From Anthopleura xanthogrammica (taxonomy: Eukaryota > Cnidaria > Anthozoa > Actiniaria > Actiniidae), in NCBI GenBank assembly GCA_964019055.1, contig OZ025216.1:12298414-12362413 (forward strand): DNA of 64,000 bases, written 5' to 3'. Numbering within the stretch: the first letter of the stretch is position 1; every line of letters starts with the position of its first letter. Of this stretch, positions 1 to 10,843 are shown piece by piece. A program made the translations under genes and the position numbers. The notes under the pieces were generated by a model. The model saw only the letters and a program-made list of their open reading frames with translations, had not been told where the DNA came from and did no database searches.

Positions 1-545
1 TAAAAAAATATTGGCATTATAAAGTGGAGGCAATCATTCTTGACAAGTACTGTTTTAAATTTACAGTCAGTCTTTAAAATATTCACATTTAGGACGAGAG
101 CACCCCAGGTATAAATAGCCCTGCTGTTAACGCCTTATAGTCAAGTCACATATCAGTTTATCAAAGTACCATGACGTAGTTGGATCCCGTTACAAGGAAA
201 TATCAGATTTCCATCAGGGCACGTCCGCTAAATCTCATGACAAACTTTGACTTGAATCCGTCAAGTATACACAAAGTTAACAGTCTTTCTCTGAATACTT
301 TGATGTGTGATTCATTGTTCAAGGTCCATTAATCGAGCACAAAAGAGCTGACAATTTAATGATCGCTTTGGTACACTTCGACTATTGAGTACAGCTTGGT
401 TTTAAAATCACACCCGGGTCGTAATCACAAAGGAATCATTTCTGCAGATCGAGCAGCCTCCATCATGTGACGACGCTACAAACGACATTTCCAAACCTTT
501 AGAACTTGTTTTACTCCAATACGAACTCAAATTGCTATAGAAAAG
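1..545. other. Upstream region of the RasGAP gene
   Basis: No coding exon is recognisable in this stretch. It should hold promoter and 5' UTR of the RasGAP gene that starts at 546, but no clear TATA box or splice signal stands out. Because the PH domain encoded downstream lacks its first strands, other transcripts may start further upstream, outside the window. Confidence 0.3.
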
Positions 546-1017
546 ATGAGTTTTTCGAGAATAAGTGCGCGGTTCTTTCCGTCTCGACGAAGAGGTCTTT
601 CACGAAGATCAAGTTTGTATGAACTCTCAAGAAACACGGTAAGTTCCGACTCGAAATATTTCTGAATATCAATCAAAATTTGCCAGAAAAAAATCAACTA
701 AAAAACACTATTTTCTTCCGGTTTTTTTGTAAAGCAGAAATATGATTCTTATTGTTAGAAGTTCTTGACTGTCAAATTGCTATAGAAAAGATGAGTTTTT
801 CGAGAATAAGTGCGCGGTTCTTTCCGTCTCGACGAAGAGGTCTTTCACGAAGATCAAGTTTGTATGAACTCTCAAGAAACACGGTAAGTTCCGACTCGAA
901 ATATTTCTGAATATCAATCAAAATTTGCCAGAAAAAAATCAACTAAAAAACACTATTTTCTTCCGGTTTTTTTGTAAAGCAGAAATATGATTCTTATTGT
1001 TAGAAGTTCTTGACTGT
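528..1017 (+). repeat. Perfect 245-bp tandem duplication carrying the first coding exon
   Basis: Positions 528-772 are repeated directly at 773-1017, and I see no mismatch. Each copy contains the same 93-nt coding exon (ATG at 546 and at 791; GTAAGT donor at 639 and at 884) plus about 134 bp of following intron and only 18 bp before the ATG. The second copy therefore has intron sequence of the first as its upstream flank. Either a very recent duplication or an assembly artefact. Confidence 0.9.
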
Positions 1018-4000
1018 TTCTGCGTTCTTAAATAGAGTTTGGAAGTCTTTTGTCATGGCGAAATTGTGTCAAATTTATACGTTTTTATGCTCACTGAATT
1101 GAAGCTCTGAGAAAAACCTTTGACCTTTCTAAGAAGCGAGGACTAAGAAATTCAATAAAAATACTGTGTCCACGTACTTATAAAGATTTTAAAAAAACTT
1201 GTACGAGATGTTTGTACAAGTCAAACCGTTTTACTGACACTTTGGGATTAATTTGATACCGAGATATTCTGGGGGTTATCCAAGATAAAGATATCTGACA
1301 AAGCAGACGAGACAAGACAAAATAATCGTGAGCATCGGAAAACGTCATGTTGTGAATCGAATAGTTTTAATTATGGAGGTATTTATTGCAGTCTTCTGCT
1401 CTCTTTATGGAACTTGGAATGCCTTTGTACTTTAGTCGTGGATTACAAAGTCTGTACTATCTCGTTATAACACATTTCAAAAAGTTCAAAGTAAAAGTTC
1501 AAAGTAATTTGTACTTCAAATGTCTTTGTCCCTTACGTAGTTGAAGTACCTTAAAATAGGAATAGTGTTATCTCGAAAATGGCTCACAATTATTCAAGAT
1601 TATTCACAGGAAAATGAAATATTTTGGCAATATTTTTATGGTAAGGATAAAATATCAGGTTTTGACATAAGACAGACACAACTACAATTAGTCTTCAGTA
1701 TTGAGTTTACAAAATGTGACATCTACGTGACACGTGCGTGACGATGTGTTACTCGTGTAACAAATTGAATTTTTAGTCCCTTAGTGGTCTGAGTCAGGCA
1801 TTTTTTGAAAACCATTTGTCGGAAACCAAAAACCTAGTGGTCTGGGTTGTGGCAGAAAAAAACGTGAATATAATCGCTTTTATGATGAAATAGTGAAAGA
1901 CATTAAACGTTAAATAGATTGATGTCGATGTTGATGACAGAAGTGATGACGTCACACACAAAAATTAAGAACTGGTGACACTATCGGAAAATCCATGTAT
2001 AAAATATGATAGATATAATGTGGAATCTCAGAGCAAAAAGCAGCTGAGATGTAGGTGATTTAATACAAAACTATTCCAATACATTTTCTCTTATTTGTTG
2101 CTGGATCTAATGGATTGGATTGAGTGCAAAATAAGGTCCTGTTCAAACGTCGATATTCTCATGAGCTGAACGCATTGAAAACAATGGATAATAAGGCGGT
2201 CTTCTTTGATGTCATTAGGTTCAGCTCATGAGAAGATCGACGTTTGAACTGAGCCTAAGAGAAAACGTTTGGGGATTCTTGGAACTTTTAAAATGCTTAA
2301 TAGACACCTTTCTTGTGACGTGAAAGCAGCTAAATTTTGAGGACAAAACAAAAGAATTTCAATCTCCTGAGAATTGGAAACTATTGTTTTGTCCTCCAAA
2401 TTGAGCTGCATTCTGACATGCTGCAAGGGGTCTATATCATTTCTACAGCTTGCAGCAACGTTACCTTAAAGTTGATATCCACTGGATTTGATTTGACATC
2501 TTTTTTCTGGTTCTACAGCAATCTATGGATTTGTCCATCTCTGGTAGAGTGAGTGTGCGCCCAATCCATCCCAGCATCCTTCACAGACAGTTCTGCTTTC
2601 AAGTCATGTCACCACATGAGATTAAGTACTTTTCATGTCGAAGTGCTGACGAGCTTAACAAATGGATAAATAGGTTAGTAGAAATAGTATATATGTAGTG
2701 GTTTGTCTCGGTTATTCTGTATTCTTTCCTTCCTACCTTCCTTCTTTCCCTTCCTCCTTCAACCCTATCATTCTTTCTTTCTTCCTTCCTTTCTTCCTTT
2801 CATTCTTTCTTCCTTTCTTCCTTTCTTCCTTTCTTCCTTTCTTCCTTTCTTCCTTTCTTCCTTTCTTCCTTTCTTCCTTTCTTCCTTTCTTCCTTTCTTC
2901 CTTTCTTCCTTTCTTCCTTTCTTCCTTTCTTCCTTTCTTCCTTTCTTCCTTTCTTCCTTTCTTCCTTTCTTCCTTTCTTCCTTTCTTCCTTTCTTCCTTT
3001 CTTCCCTCTCTCCCTTCCTCCTTCAACCCTTCCTCCTTCAACCCTTCCTCCTTCAACCCTTTCATTCTTTCTTTCTTCCTTTCATTCTTTCCTTTCTTTC
3101 TTTCTTCCTTTCATTCTTCCTTTTTTTCTTCCTTTCATTCTTCCTTCCTTTTTTCCTTTCTTCCTTTCTTCCTTCCTTTCATTCTTTCTCTTACTATGAA
3201 CTATCTGTGTGTTTATCATTGATTTATTAGTATCATTTCAATTCTCTTACTTTGTCGTATTCATGTTTAACATATATTTAGCATCAAGAAGTCCATCCAG
3301 CCATCTCGAGACAGACAACACAGAATCGATGTTGGAATGAGTGTCTGGGTCGTGGAAGCGAAAGGCTTGTCTACTAAAACAAAAAAGAGGTAAAAAATAT
3401 ATATGTGAATGTAGTTATTTTATGTCGAACATGCAGGGAGTGATTGATCAGTCTCCCTAATCAGGGACTCCTGGCTCAATCTTTTCATGCCAGATCGATT
3501 TGGAATTTAGAAGTTGAGAGGAAAACCAGAGAAAAAAACCTTCAAATCACAGAAGAGAACAACAAGCAACTCAGAACTGAGCATTTTTATTTCTTGTGGG
3601 TATTTATCATGTGTATTTATATTTCAGATATTACTGTGAAATTCTTCTCGATAAGGTCTTGTATGCGAGAACCACTACTAAAACAAAAGCTGATAGTTTA
3701 TTCTGGGGAGAGAACTTCAACTTTGAGTATGTGATGTGAATTCTCATTGTCTACGTATATGTCTTAACTATTATTATTATCATCATATCAGCTATCATTA
3801 TCATCCTTACTCATCATTATCATCAGTTATCATCATTGTCATCATTCATCATTAATCAGAATTAGTCATCAGCACCATCAGTTATCATCATCATCATCAT
3901 CTTCGCCAGCATCAGTCATCATCATTGTCATTTTTTCACCAGTATAAGTAGTCGTCATCATCATCATCAGAGCTATCATCATCACCATCATCATTATCTT

Positions 4001-7000
4001 CGCCAGCATCAGTCATCATTATGTATCATCACCATCATCAGCCCAGAGGTTAATTTAAGGGTATCAATAAAATTTGAAGCCTTTGAATTTTCCAATACAC
4101 CCTGTTTCCCTCAGTCCCAGTAAACATGACAAATAACCACTCCCATATGACCAATCTCTAAACGAAATCAATTTACTCAGCTTATCAAAAAACTTACCAA
4201 ATAATTTACTTTCTAGGGATTTACCCGATTTTTCCAAACTGACTGTCAACCTCTACAAAGATAGCGAATCTAAAAACAAAAAGGACAAAAGAAAAGTTAT
4301 TGGTAAGTTCTAGCAAAACAAAACGCTCTGGCTGGTATAGCTGTTGTCTTGACAACTTTCACTTTCAATAAAATTGTCGTTCGCACAGCCAAAAAATCTA
4401 TATCCATAGATTACCTTATTGGGAAGTGGACACAGATTCCATCTGGGGGATTTTTTGCTATTTAAAGCTTTAAAAGATCGGAAATTTGAATGAAAACCTG
4501 CAAATATTGCAGCGATAAGCATTTCAAACTTTCCAGCATAGCTTAGTAACCTGGTATTTGACAAAGGAAGCCCATAAATTAAGAACTGAATTAAGAAAGA
4601 AAGAAAGAAAACCGCAGGGATCCCGCGCGAACGATAGCAAATGTTCATTCCTAAATATTTTACCAGGCTCAGTTGATGTTATGGTCGAGAACCTTGACAA
4701 CAATCAAGAGAACGAAAAATGGTATCCTGTTACCCTAGCAACTAATAAAGGAACCAATGGCGAGGTACCTAGTATACGACTCAAGATAAAGTATCAGGTA
4801 GGGTCAATATTATTTTATACATTAGTATACTGCTTGCACTATGACTTCGTACTGCTCCTCGAATTGCTGGAATGAAGGATCTGAAGGATGGAAGGGTGGC
4901 TTGAGGGATGGAAGGACAGTCCGACGGATTGAAGGAAGATCTGAAGGATGGAAGGACAGTCTGACGGATGGAAGAGCGGTCTTTTTTAAAACACTTTCTT
5001 TATTTTCCAGAGAATCTCCATTCTACCATTGAATGCTTACAATGAACTGCTACATGTAAGTTGACAAATACATTTGTTTAGTTTTCTTTCTTCAGAGTTA
5101 TTACCTTGCTTTTGTATCTGTTACGTTTTTGTGTGTGTGTCTTTGACTGTGTGTCTGTCTTCTGCCTGCCTGCCTGAATGTTTGTCAATATTTCGTTCTC
5201 TTTATTTGTTTAATTTATTCTTTGTTTGCGTATTTTTTAACGTGGAACAAAATTGTGATATAAATCCTAAAACCCGGATGAGAGATGTAGCAACCCTTGA
5301 TTCCTATTCTTGTATATTTTGATTGTTTTACAGTACATCAAGAATAATTATATGTTGTTGTGCGAGACGCTGGAATCTGCAGTTAGCTCCAAAGTTAAGG
5401 TAGGGTAATGTTTTTTTTGTAGGACCACGATTATGCCATGATTTAATATTGTATTATTTTGTTGACAGGACGAAATTGCGGGCATTATTCTGCGTGTCTT
5501 GCAACCAATTGGAAAAGCACAGGAATTTCTGGTGAACATTGTGATGAACGAAGTTAGCAAACTTGGTATGTAAGCTTGCAAGATGATTACACATTCTTCC
5601 ATATTCTCCACCCGGGTCGCTTTGGTGAGAGACGGCGCATTAACCGCGTAAGTAAAATTAGTCTTTTGGTTTCATTACAGCGGACGAAAATTTAGTGTTT
5701 CGTGGAAACTCTTTTGCAACTAAAGCTATGGATACTTACATGAAGATGGTGGGCGAATCGGTGAGTTGAGCAATAACCATTGATGTTATATCCTTCTTTG
5801 TAGCGTGTCAACCCTTATTTTAGCTTGAACAGTAGTAGTACGTATTCTCATTACAGCCTCTGGCCGGAGATAGAACCGCGCAGGAATTCATAGTTCCGTC
5901 TCAGACAATAGTGAAGCAATCACCATTTCAGCAGTTTTCCCAGTGGAATTAAAACCCTGTCCCACAAATACTGACGAGATATCTGTTTAAGGTGCTATAA
6001 GGATTACAAGGCAATTTTGAGGGGCTAGTGACAGTATATGAATTTTGTTTTCAATCTTTTTTTAGTATTTACAAGAAACACTTGGTAACCTCATCGCTTC
6101 TGTCTACGGTACCAATCAAGAATGCGAGGTGAGCCATCATTTGTGAATCAATCAAATCTCGTCTTTGCATTGAGCGTAATTTTTTTCTATTTCAGACCAC
6201 GTGTCATTCCCTTTAGAATAAGATTCTTTGTTTGGGTTGTATCCATATTCATGTTTCTTCTCATGCGCAACCGTTAAACAAAGAAACGATACTCTAGGGA
6301 ATGACACGTGGCCTGAAATGGGAAAACATTACGCCCAAGGTAAAGAGGTCTGTTACAGCAATTTAAGATCCCAAAAAGTGGAGGTGCTGAGCAGTGTATA
6401 GGAAGGAGAGTTGCCTCGGTAAATTAAGAATTTACCAAAAACGTTACAATGTGAATGGATATATTTCTTCTTCTTCTTTTTATTCAGGTCGATCCTTCAA
6501 AATTATCAGCAGCAAACATCGACGCTAACAGACAAAACCTCAAGGCGTTTGTTGACAAAGCCTGGATCAATATTCTTAATTCTTCGAGTTTCTTTCCGAG
6601 GTATCTAATGTGTTGCTATTTTAAGCAAAAAATCGTGTAACAAATGTTCTGTTTATCTTTCGGTCTTTCTTCCTTGCTTGCCTGCTTGCCTGCTTGCCTG
6701 CTTGCCTGCTTGCCTGCTTGCCTGCTTGCCTGCTTGCCTGCTTGCCTGCTTGCCTGCTTGCCTGCTTGCCTGCTTGCCTGCTTGCCTGCTTGCCTGCTTG
6801 CCTGCTTGCCTGCTTGCCTGCTTGCCTGCTTGCCTGCTTGCCTGCTTGCCTGCTCCCTCCCTTTCTCTCATCTCATTCAATCTCTCGGCTCACTCAAAAA
6901 AAAACATACGAAATAGTTTTTCCCCTCAACTAACTTTGGATATTTGCTATCATTTCACAATACGCGTTTGTTTCTTTATGAAGAGACCTTCAAGAAACAT

Positions 7001-10000
7001 TCCACGAGTTTCAGAAACGATGTGCAGATCGAAATAAAGACTTGAGCAACAATCTGATCAGGTAGTTATCCATTGTTTATGCTATCAGCTTAATTGCTGC
7101 CGCGGTGACGTCAGTATCATGCTTGCTTCCTATTGAATACTTTTGACGTTGCCCCTGACAACATGTACTTTTCAACGACAAAACTTTGTGACAAAACTTC
7201 GGTCGTTCCAAGCTCAACTGAGAAGCGTAGTATAACTACTACTGATCTTTGTTGATCAATGTTCATTATTTTTTCAATACAGTTCTTCGATCTTCTTGCG
7301 CTTCTTGTGCCCTGCGATTTTATCACCGAGTTTATTTCGCCTGGTGCAAGGTAAGTAAATCGATCCATCCATTTCTTCATTCGTTCCTTTTGTTGATAAA
7401 AAGTTCTTATTTGTTTTCTTCGACCCCAACAGAATATCCAAACGAGAAAACATCGAGAACTCTGACACTAATTGCAAAAGTCATTCAAAACCTGGCGAAC
7501 TTTACAAGGTATGTAGACGCGTGTTCAGAGAACACCTCAGGAACTAACAACGAACTTTAACCTAAGAATACCCCTACATATAATAACCATTTTTTCGTTC
7601 ATCTTATTTCAGATTTGGCGGTAAAGAAGAGTACATGGACTTTATGAATGAATTTGTTGAGAACGAGTTTGAACAAATGAAACAATTTCTCGATAAAATT
7701 TCGGTAAGAAATCCCTCAGAAAATAACTTTTTTTTGGTCTCTTTCTTCCTCCCTGTCTCTCCTTGTCAACAGTGCATGCTTATCTGACATGCCAAAAATT
7801 CTACATTCCAATAAGACATTTAATATTTTTGTTGCAGGCTCCGCCCAATGCACGAGAAAACCACTATGACGGGAGTATTGACCATGGGAAGGAACTGACT
7901 GTTCTTTACCACACCCTGACAGAACAAATGAGTAAACTTAACCAGGTATCCAACAATCCATCCAACCATCCATCCATCCATCCATCCATCCATCCATCCA
8001 TCCACCCAACCATCCATCCATCCTTCCATCCATCCATCCATCCATCCATCCATCTATCCATCCATCCATCCATCCATCCATCCATCCATCCATCCATCCA
8101 TTCATCTATTCATCTATCCATCCATTCATCCATCCATCCATCCATCCATCCATCCATCCATCCATCCATCCATCCATCCATCCATCCATCCATCCATCCA
8201 TCCATCCACCCAACCATCCATCCATCTATCCATCCATCTATCCATCCATCCATCCATCCAACCATCCATCCATCCATCCATCCTTCCGTCCATCTATCCA
8301 TCCATCCATCTATCCATCCCTATATCCTTTCATTCATTCTTTTATCTTCATCGGTTATTAATGCTTCCAGTTTTATTCATTTAAAAAAAATACATTTTGT
8401 TTAGGATCTGCAAGACCAGCTCCGCCCTCTTCAGTTTGTACTCAAATCCCTACAAGAAGCATACAACGATGAAGACCGAACTGCTACCGATAGCACCGAC
8501 TCCGTCCCGCCAAAAAAATGGGCCTCGTCATCCGACTTGATAAGCGACCAGACTAAAGAGAACATTACATTGACACCTGTCAATCAAATGAAACCAACCA
8601 ATACGCAGGAAGACCACGTCACTGCTTCACGACCAGGATCGGGCAACGAGAGTAGAGTCAGTCCGAGAAGAACACCCCGATTACTGCCAACGCCTCAACA
8701 CTTGGTCGTTGCACCCGAAGAAATCATCGTATCTTCTCCGTATGACCTCGAAAATCGTCGATATTCTTCGCCGAATAGCCGAAGTTCTTACGAAGATGAT
8801 TTGTCTTCGACCGCTAGCTCGGTGCAACTTCGTCGCCATTCGTACTTGAATGCTATTGGTACAGATGAGGAGGAGGAGTCAACTCGACGTTACACCGAAA
8901 CAAGTGCTGTAATAGAGAAAAAGATCCGCAAAGGAAAGCTGGGATACCCCAGTCAAATCAAACTAGCGAACGGAACTCATTTGAACGGATATGATACTTT
9001 ACCAGCTGGAGATATGAAAACGAAACGTGATTTGTCCAAATCCTTCACAGAGACAAACAGCAAAAGTAAGAAAAAAATCTCCCGAGAAAGGCCCTGGTCC
9101 CTAGTTTTGGACTATCAGTCGAGTCCCAAAGAGGCAAGGGCTACCACACCACCTGTTATACTGGACCGTTCACGCACGTTACCTGTAGCTGGTTCTCCGA
9201 GGACCCAACGAAAAGCGTCCCCTTTAGCAATCATTGATTCTATAACCCGTAGTCATACGGAACGAGATTCTGATCAAAGTTCACCCAGTTCATCACCGTT
9301 GCCACAGAGGCGAACACCACAGCACTCCCCGAGGCTACTACGAGCACGTACCGAACAGACATCCGAACTCAATCAGGTTGTTCGTACCCCATCTGCTACG
9401 AGTAGTAGTTCCAGTGAAAGCAGTGGAAGCTGGCGCAGCTCAAGCTTTGGGAGCAGTGGTACCGGCGATAGAGTACGACGAAGACACATCCTGCCAAATA
9501 CACCCAATATGGATGGATCTCGGAGGGACTCGAGGTGAGTAGAGAAGACACGATACACTGTTTCCATGGTGATCTGTGATCTTTGTACATCATGGGCTGT
9601 ACATGTGTTGCGAATTTAATCAATCGATTCCTTGGAACAGCCTCTACTGATCAAAGTCAGGGCACGGCTTACTCACAGATAGAATTGGAATTTGAAACAT
9701 GAACAGAGAGCAAGCACTAAGTAAGTGATTCTATAACCAAGGAACACAGCAGTAATCTAGAAATTTGAAAAACGGTACTGTTTCTCATTCATTTTTAACG
9801 TTTCTTTTCGAACAGGTCCACAACAGGATCGAAAGAGGATAACAAAGACGACAGCTTATTTTCTCAAAATGCAGTCATTCACGAGGTACGTTAACTTTGT
9901 TCTGTACTTTAACACATTAATATCTACCTGAGTTTGTTCATGCACGCGGTGGTCATATTATTTTAAACAATAGGTTTTAAATCCCTTGTGTACCCTTGCC

Positions 10001-10843
10001 CTCGCTTTGAGGCGTTTCAGAACGTTCCAAACAAAGGTTTTCGCTCTCATGGTAATAAACATGGCTGCCATATTATTAAAGCCCTTGCAAACAACATTCA
10101 CCAGGCAGTAGCCTGCGTAGCGGCGCATTTTGGGGTTTTTGGGGGGGAGGGGGTTCGGGAAAGGGAGAGGGGGACTGGGGAGAAGAGGGAAGGGGACTGG
10201 GGAAAGGGGAGGGGTCAGTCCCCCCTCCCCATCCCCCACCCCCTCCCCCCAAAAACCCCAAAATGCGCCGCTACGCAGGCTACCAGGCAGAGACTGAGAG
10301 GTTCTCTCGCCCCAGTGGTTCTCGGTCTCCTCACGCTCCTTGGGCACTAGTGCGAGAAGACCTCACAGGTGCCATAACAAGGTAATCCTTTTTGTTTTAC
10401 AGGAGCAAGATAAATCCGATTTATTAAAGGAACTAGAGGAAGCGAAGCAGGCTCTTGCTTCCACTCAAGAACAACTCGTATTACAAGAGTCAACTACGCA
10501 TAAGTTAGTAGCGTCGTTCAAAGAACGCCTGGCAGAAACGGAGGAAAACTTAAAGAAAGTACGAGAAGAAAAAGATAAAGAAGGAAAGGAGTTGTTAGAT
10601 AGATTAGTCAGTGTTGAAAACGAGCTTGAAAAAGAAAGAGAAGAAATGCAAGAAATGCTTCAGGCAAAGCAACGAATTGTCGATGCTCAAGAAAAACGTA
10701 TTAAGTCACTTGACTCGACGAACTCGCGCCTTGTGGCGACACTGAACCAACTGAAGTCGAAACAAGACCAAGATCGATCGAAGCAGACGGACAAGAAAGA
10801 AAAGAAAGTATTGATGGGAGATCAGAAAGATGAATTTGTTTGA
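546..10843 (+). CDS. SYNGAP1/DAB2IP/RASAL2-like: Ras GTPase-activating protein, SynGAP/DAB2IP/RASAL2 family
   Basis: Stimulates GTP hydrolysis by Ras-type GTPases at the membrane (family knowledge). Exons: 546-638 (or the duplicate 791-883), 2519-2673, 3282-3389, 3628-3726, 4217-4302, 4667-4797, 5011-5055, 5334-5399, 5469-5565, 5681-5760, 6066-6128, 6488-6600, 6984-7061, 7283-7350, 7433-7508, 7613-7703, 7838-7945, 8405-9534, 9816-9885, 10403-10843. All introns are GT-AG and the phases match; the sum is 3198 nt (1065 aa). Residues about 32-100 form the second half of a PH domain ([22 protein letters not shown]), about 105-225 a C2 domain ([14 protein letters not shown]), about 230-500 the GAP domain with [16 protein letters not shown] (arginine finger near R301) and [13 protein letters not shown] Ser/Pro-rich tail is encoded mainly by exon 18, and residues about 920-1055 are a coiled coil, as in the family. 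The basic 31-residue start ([16 protein letters not shown]) replaces the usual first half of the PH domain, so this may be an alternative 5' end. Confidence 0.93.
2134..2256. mobile_element. Foldback MITE in RasGAP intron 1
   Basis: Inverted ends of about 35 bp share GTTCAAACGTCGAT and TCTCATGAGCTGAAC. The start of the same terminal sequence recurs near 53500. The element is short and non-coding, so it must have been mobilised in trans. The target duplication is not clear. Confidence 0.7.
2301..2435. mobile_element. Palindromic MITE, family B, copy 1
   Basis: Inverted termini begin TAGACACCTT and TAGACCCCTTGCAGCA and continue through CAGCT(C/A)AATTT to GGACAAAAC in both arms. Related copies lie at 22364-22498 (both arms) and 57490-57597 (right arm intact), and a half copy near 47740-47785. 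Confidence 0.75.
2701..3190. repeat. Pyrimidine-rich array with a pure octamer core (TTCCTTTC)n in RasGAP intron 2
   Basis: The core from about 2803 to 3004 is about 25 near-perfect copies of an 8-bp unit, flanked by degenerate CTTT/CTTC repeats. Open reading frames across it on both strands are repeat artefacts. Confidence 0.95.
3770..4045. repeat. Degenerate CAT-rich tract in RasGAP intron 4
   Basis: Interrupted CAT/ATC trinucleotides with recurring TCAGTTATCATCA and GCCAGCATCAGTCATCAT phrases. No coding signal. Confidence 0.7.
4858..4978. repeat. Short minisatellite in RasGAP intron 6
   Basis: Imperfect units built on GAAGGATGGAAGGACAGT and GATGGAAGG recur over about 120 bp. The array lies between the exons ending at 4797 and starting at 5011. 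Confidence 0.65.
6160..6351. mobile_element. Palindromic MITE, family C, copy 1 (RasGAP intron 11)
   Basis: The arms share GGGCGTAATGTTTTCCC-type termini followed by CAGACCACGTGTCATTCCCT and TTTGTTT. The right end reads GGTAAAGAGGTCT. Two fuller copies are at 27620-27816 and 35711-35893. Confidence 0.75.
6673..6853. repeat. Octamer array (CTTGCCTG)n in RasGAP intron 12
   Basis: About 22 essentially perfect 8-bp units. It starts about 70 bp after the donor of the exon ending at 6600. The Leu/Ala/Cys/Pro open frames here are repeat artefacts. Confidence 0.95.
7960..8328. repeat. Tetranucleotide array (ATCC)n in RasGAP intron 17
   Basis: Over 360 bp of CATC/ATCC with scattered substitutions. 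It begins about 15 bp after the donor at 7946 and ends about 75 bp before the next acceptor, so it fills most of the intron. The long His/Pro/Ser frame is not a gene. Confidence 0.95.
10109..10282. mobile_element. hAT-like MITE with 8-bp target duplication (RasGAP intron 19)
   Basis: A 174-bp palindrome opens with TAGCCTGCGTAGCGGCGC and closes with its reverse complement. It is flanked on both sides by CCAGGCAG (10101-10108 and 10283-10290). An 8-bp duplication and short inverted ends fit hAT-type mobilisation. The inner arms are runs of G and C with quadruplex potential. Confidence 0.85.

Noticed and set aside
2698..3230. Long Phe/Leu/Pro/Ser frames
   Set aside because: They are translations of the TTCCTTTC array, open on both strands, with no domain or exon signals.
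6644..7037. Leu-Ala-Cys-Pro repeat protein
   Set aside because: It reads straight through the CTTGCCTG array inside a RasGAP intron and is open on both strands.
7763..8404. 213-residue His/Pro/Ser protein
   Set aside because: It is mostly the ATCC array; the real coding part here is the RasGAP exon 7838-7945 in another context.
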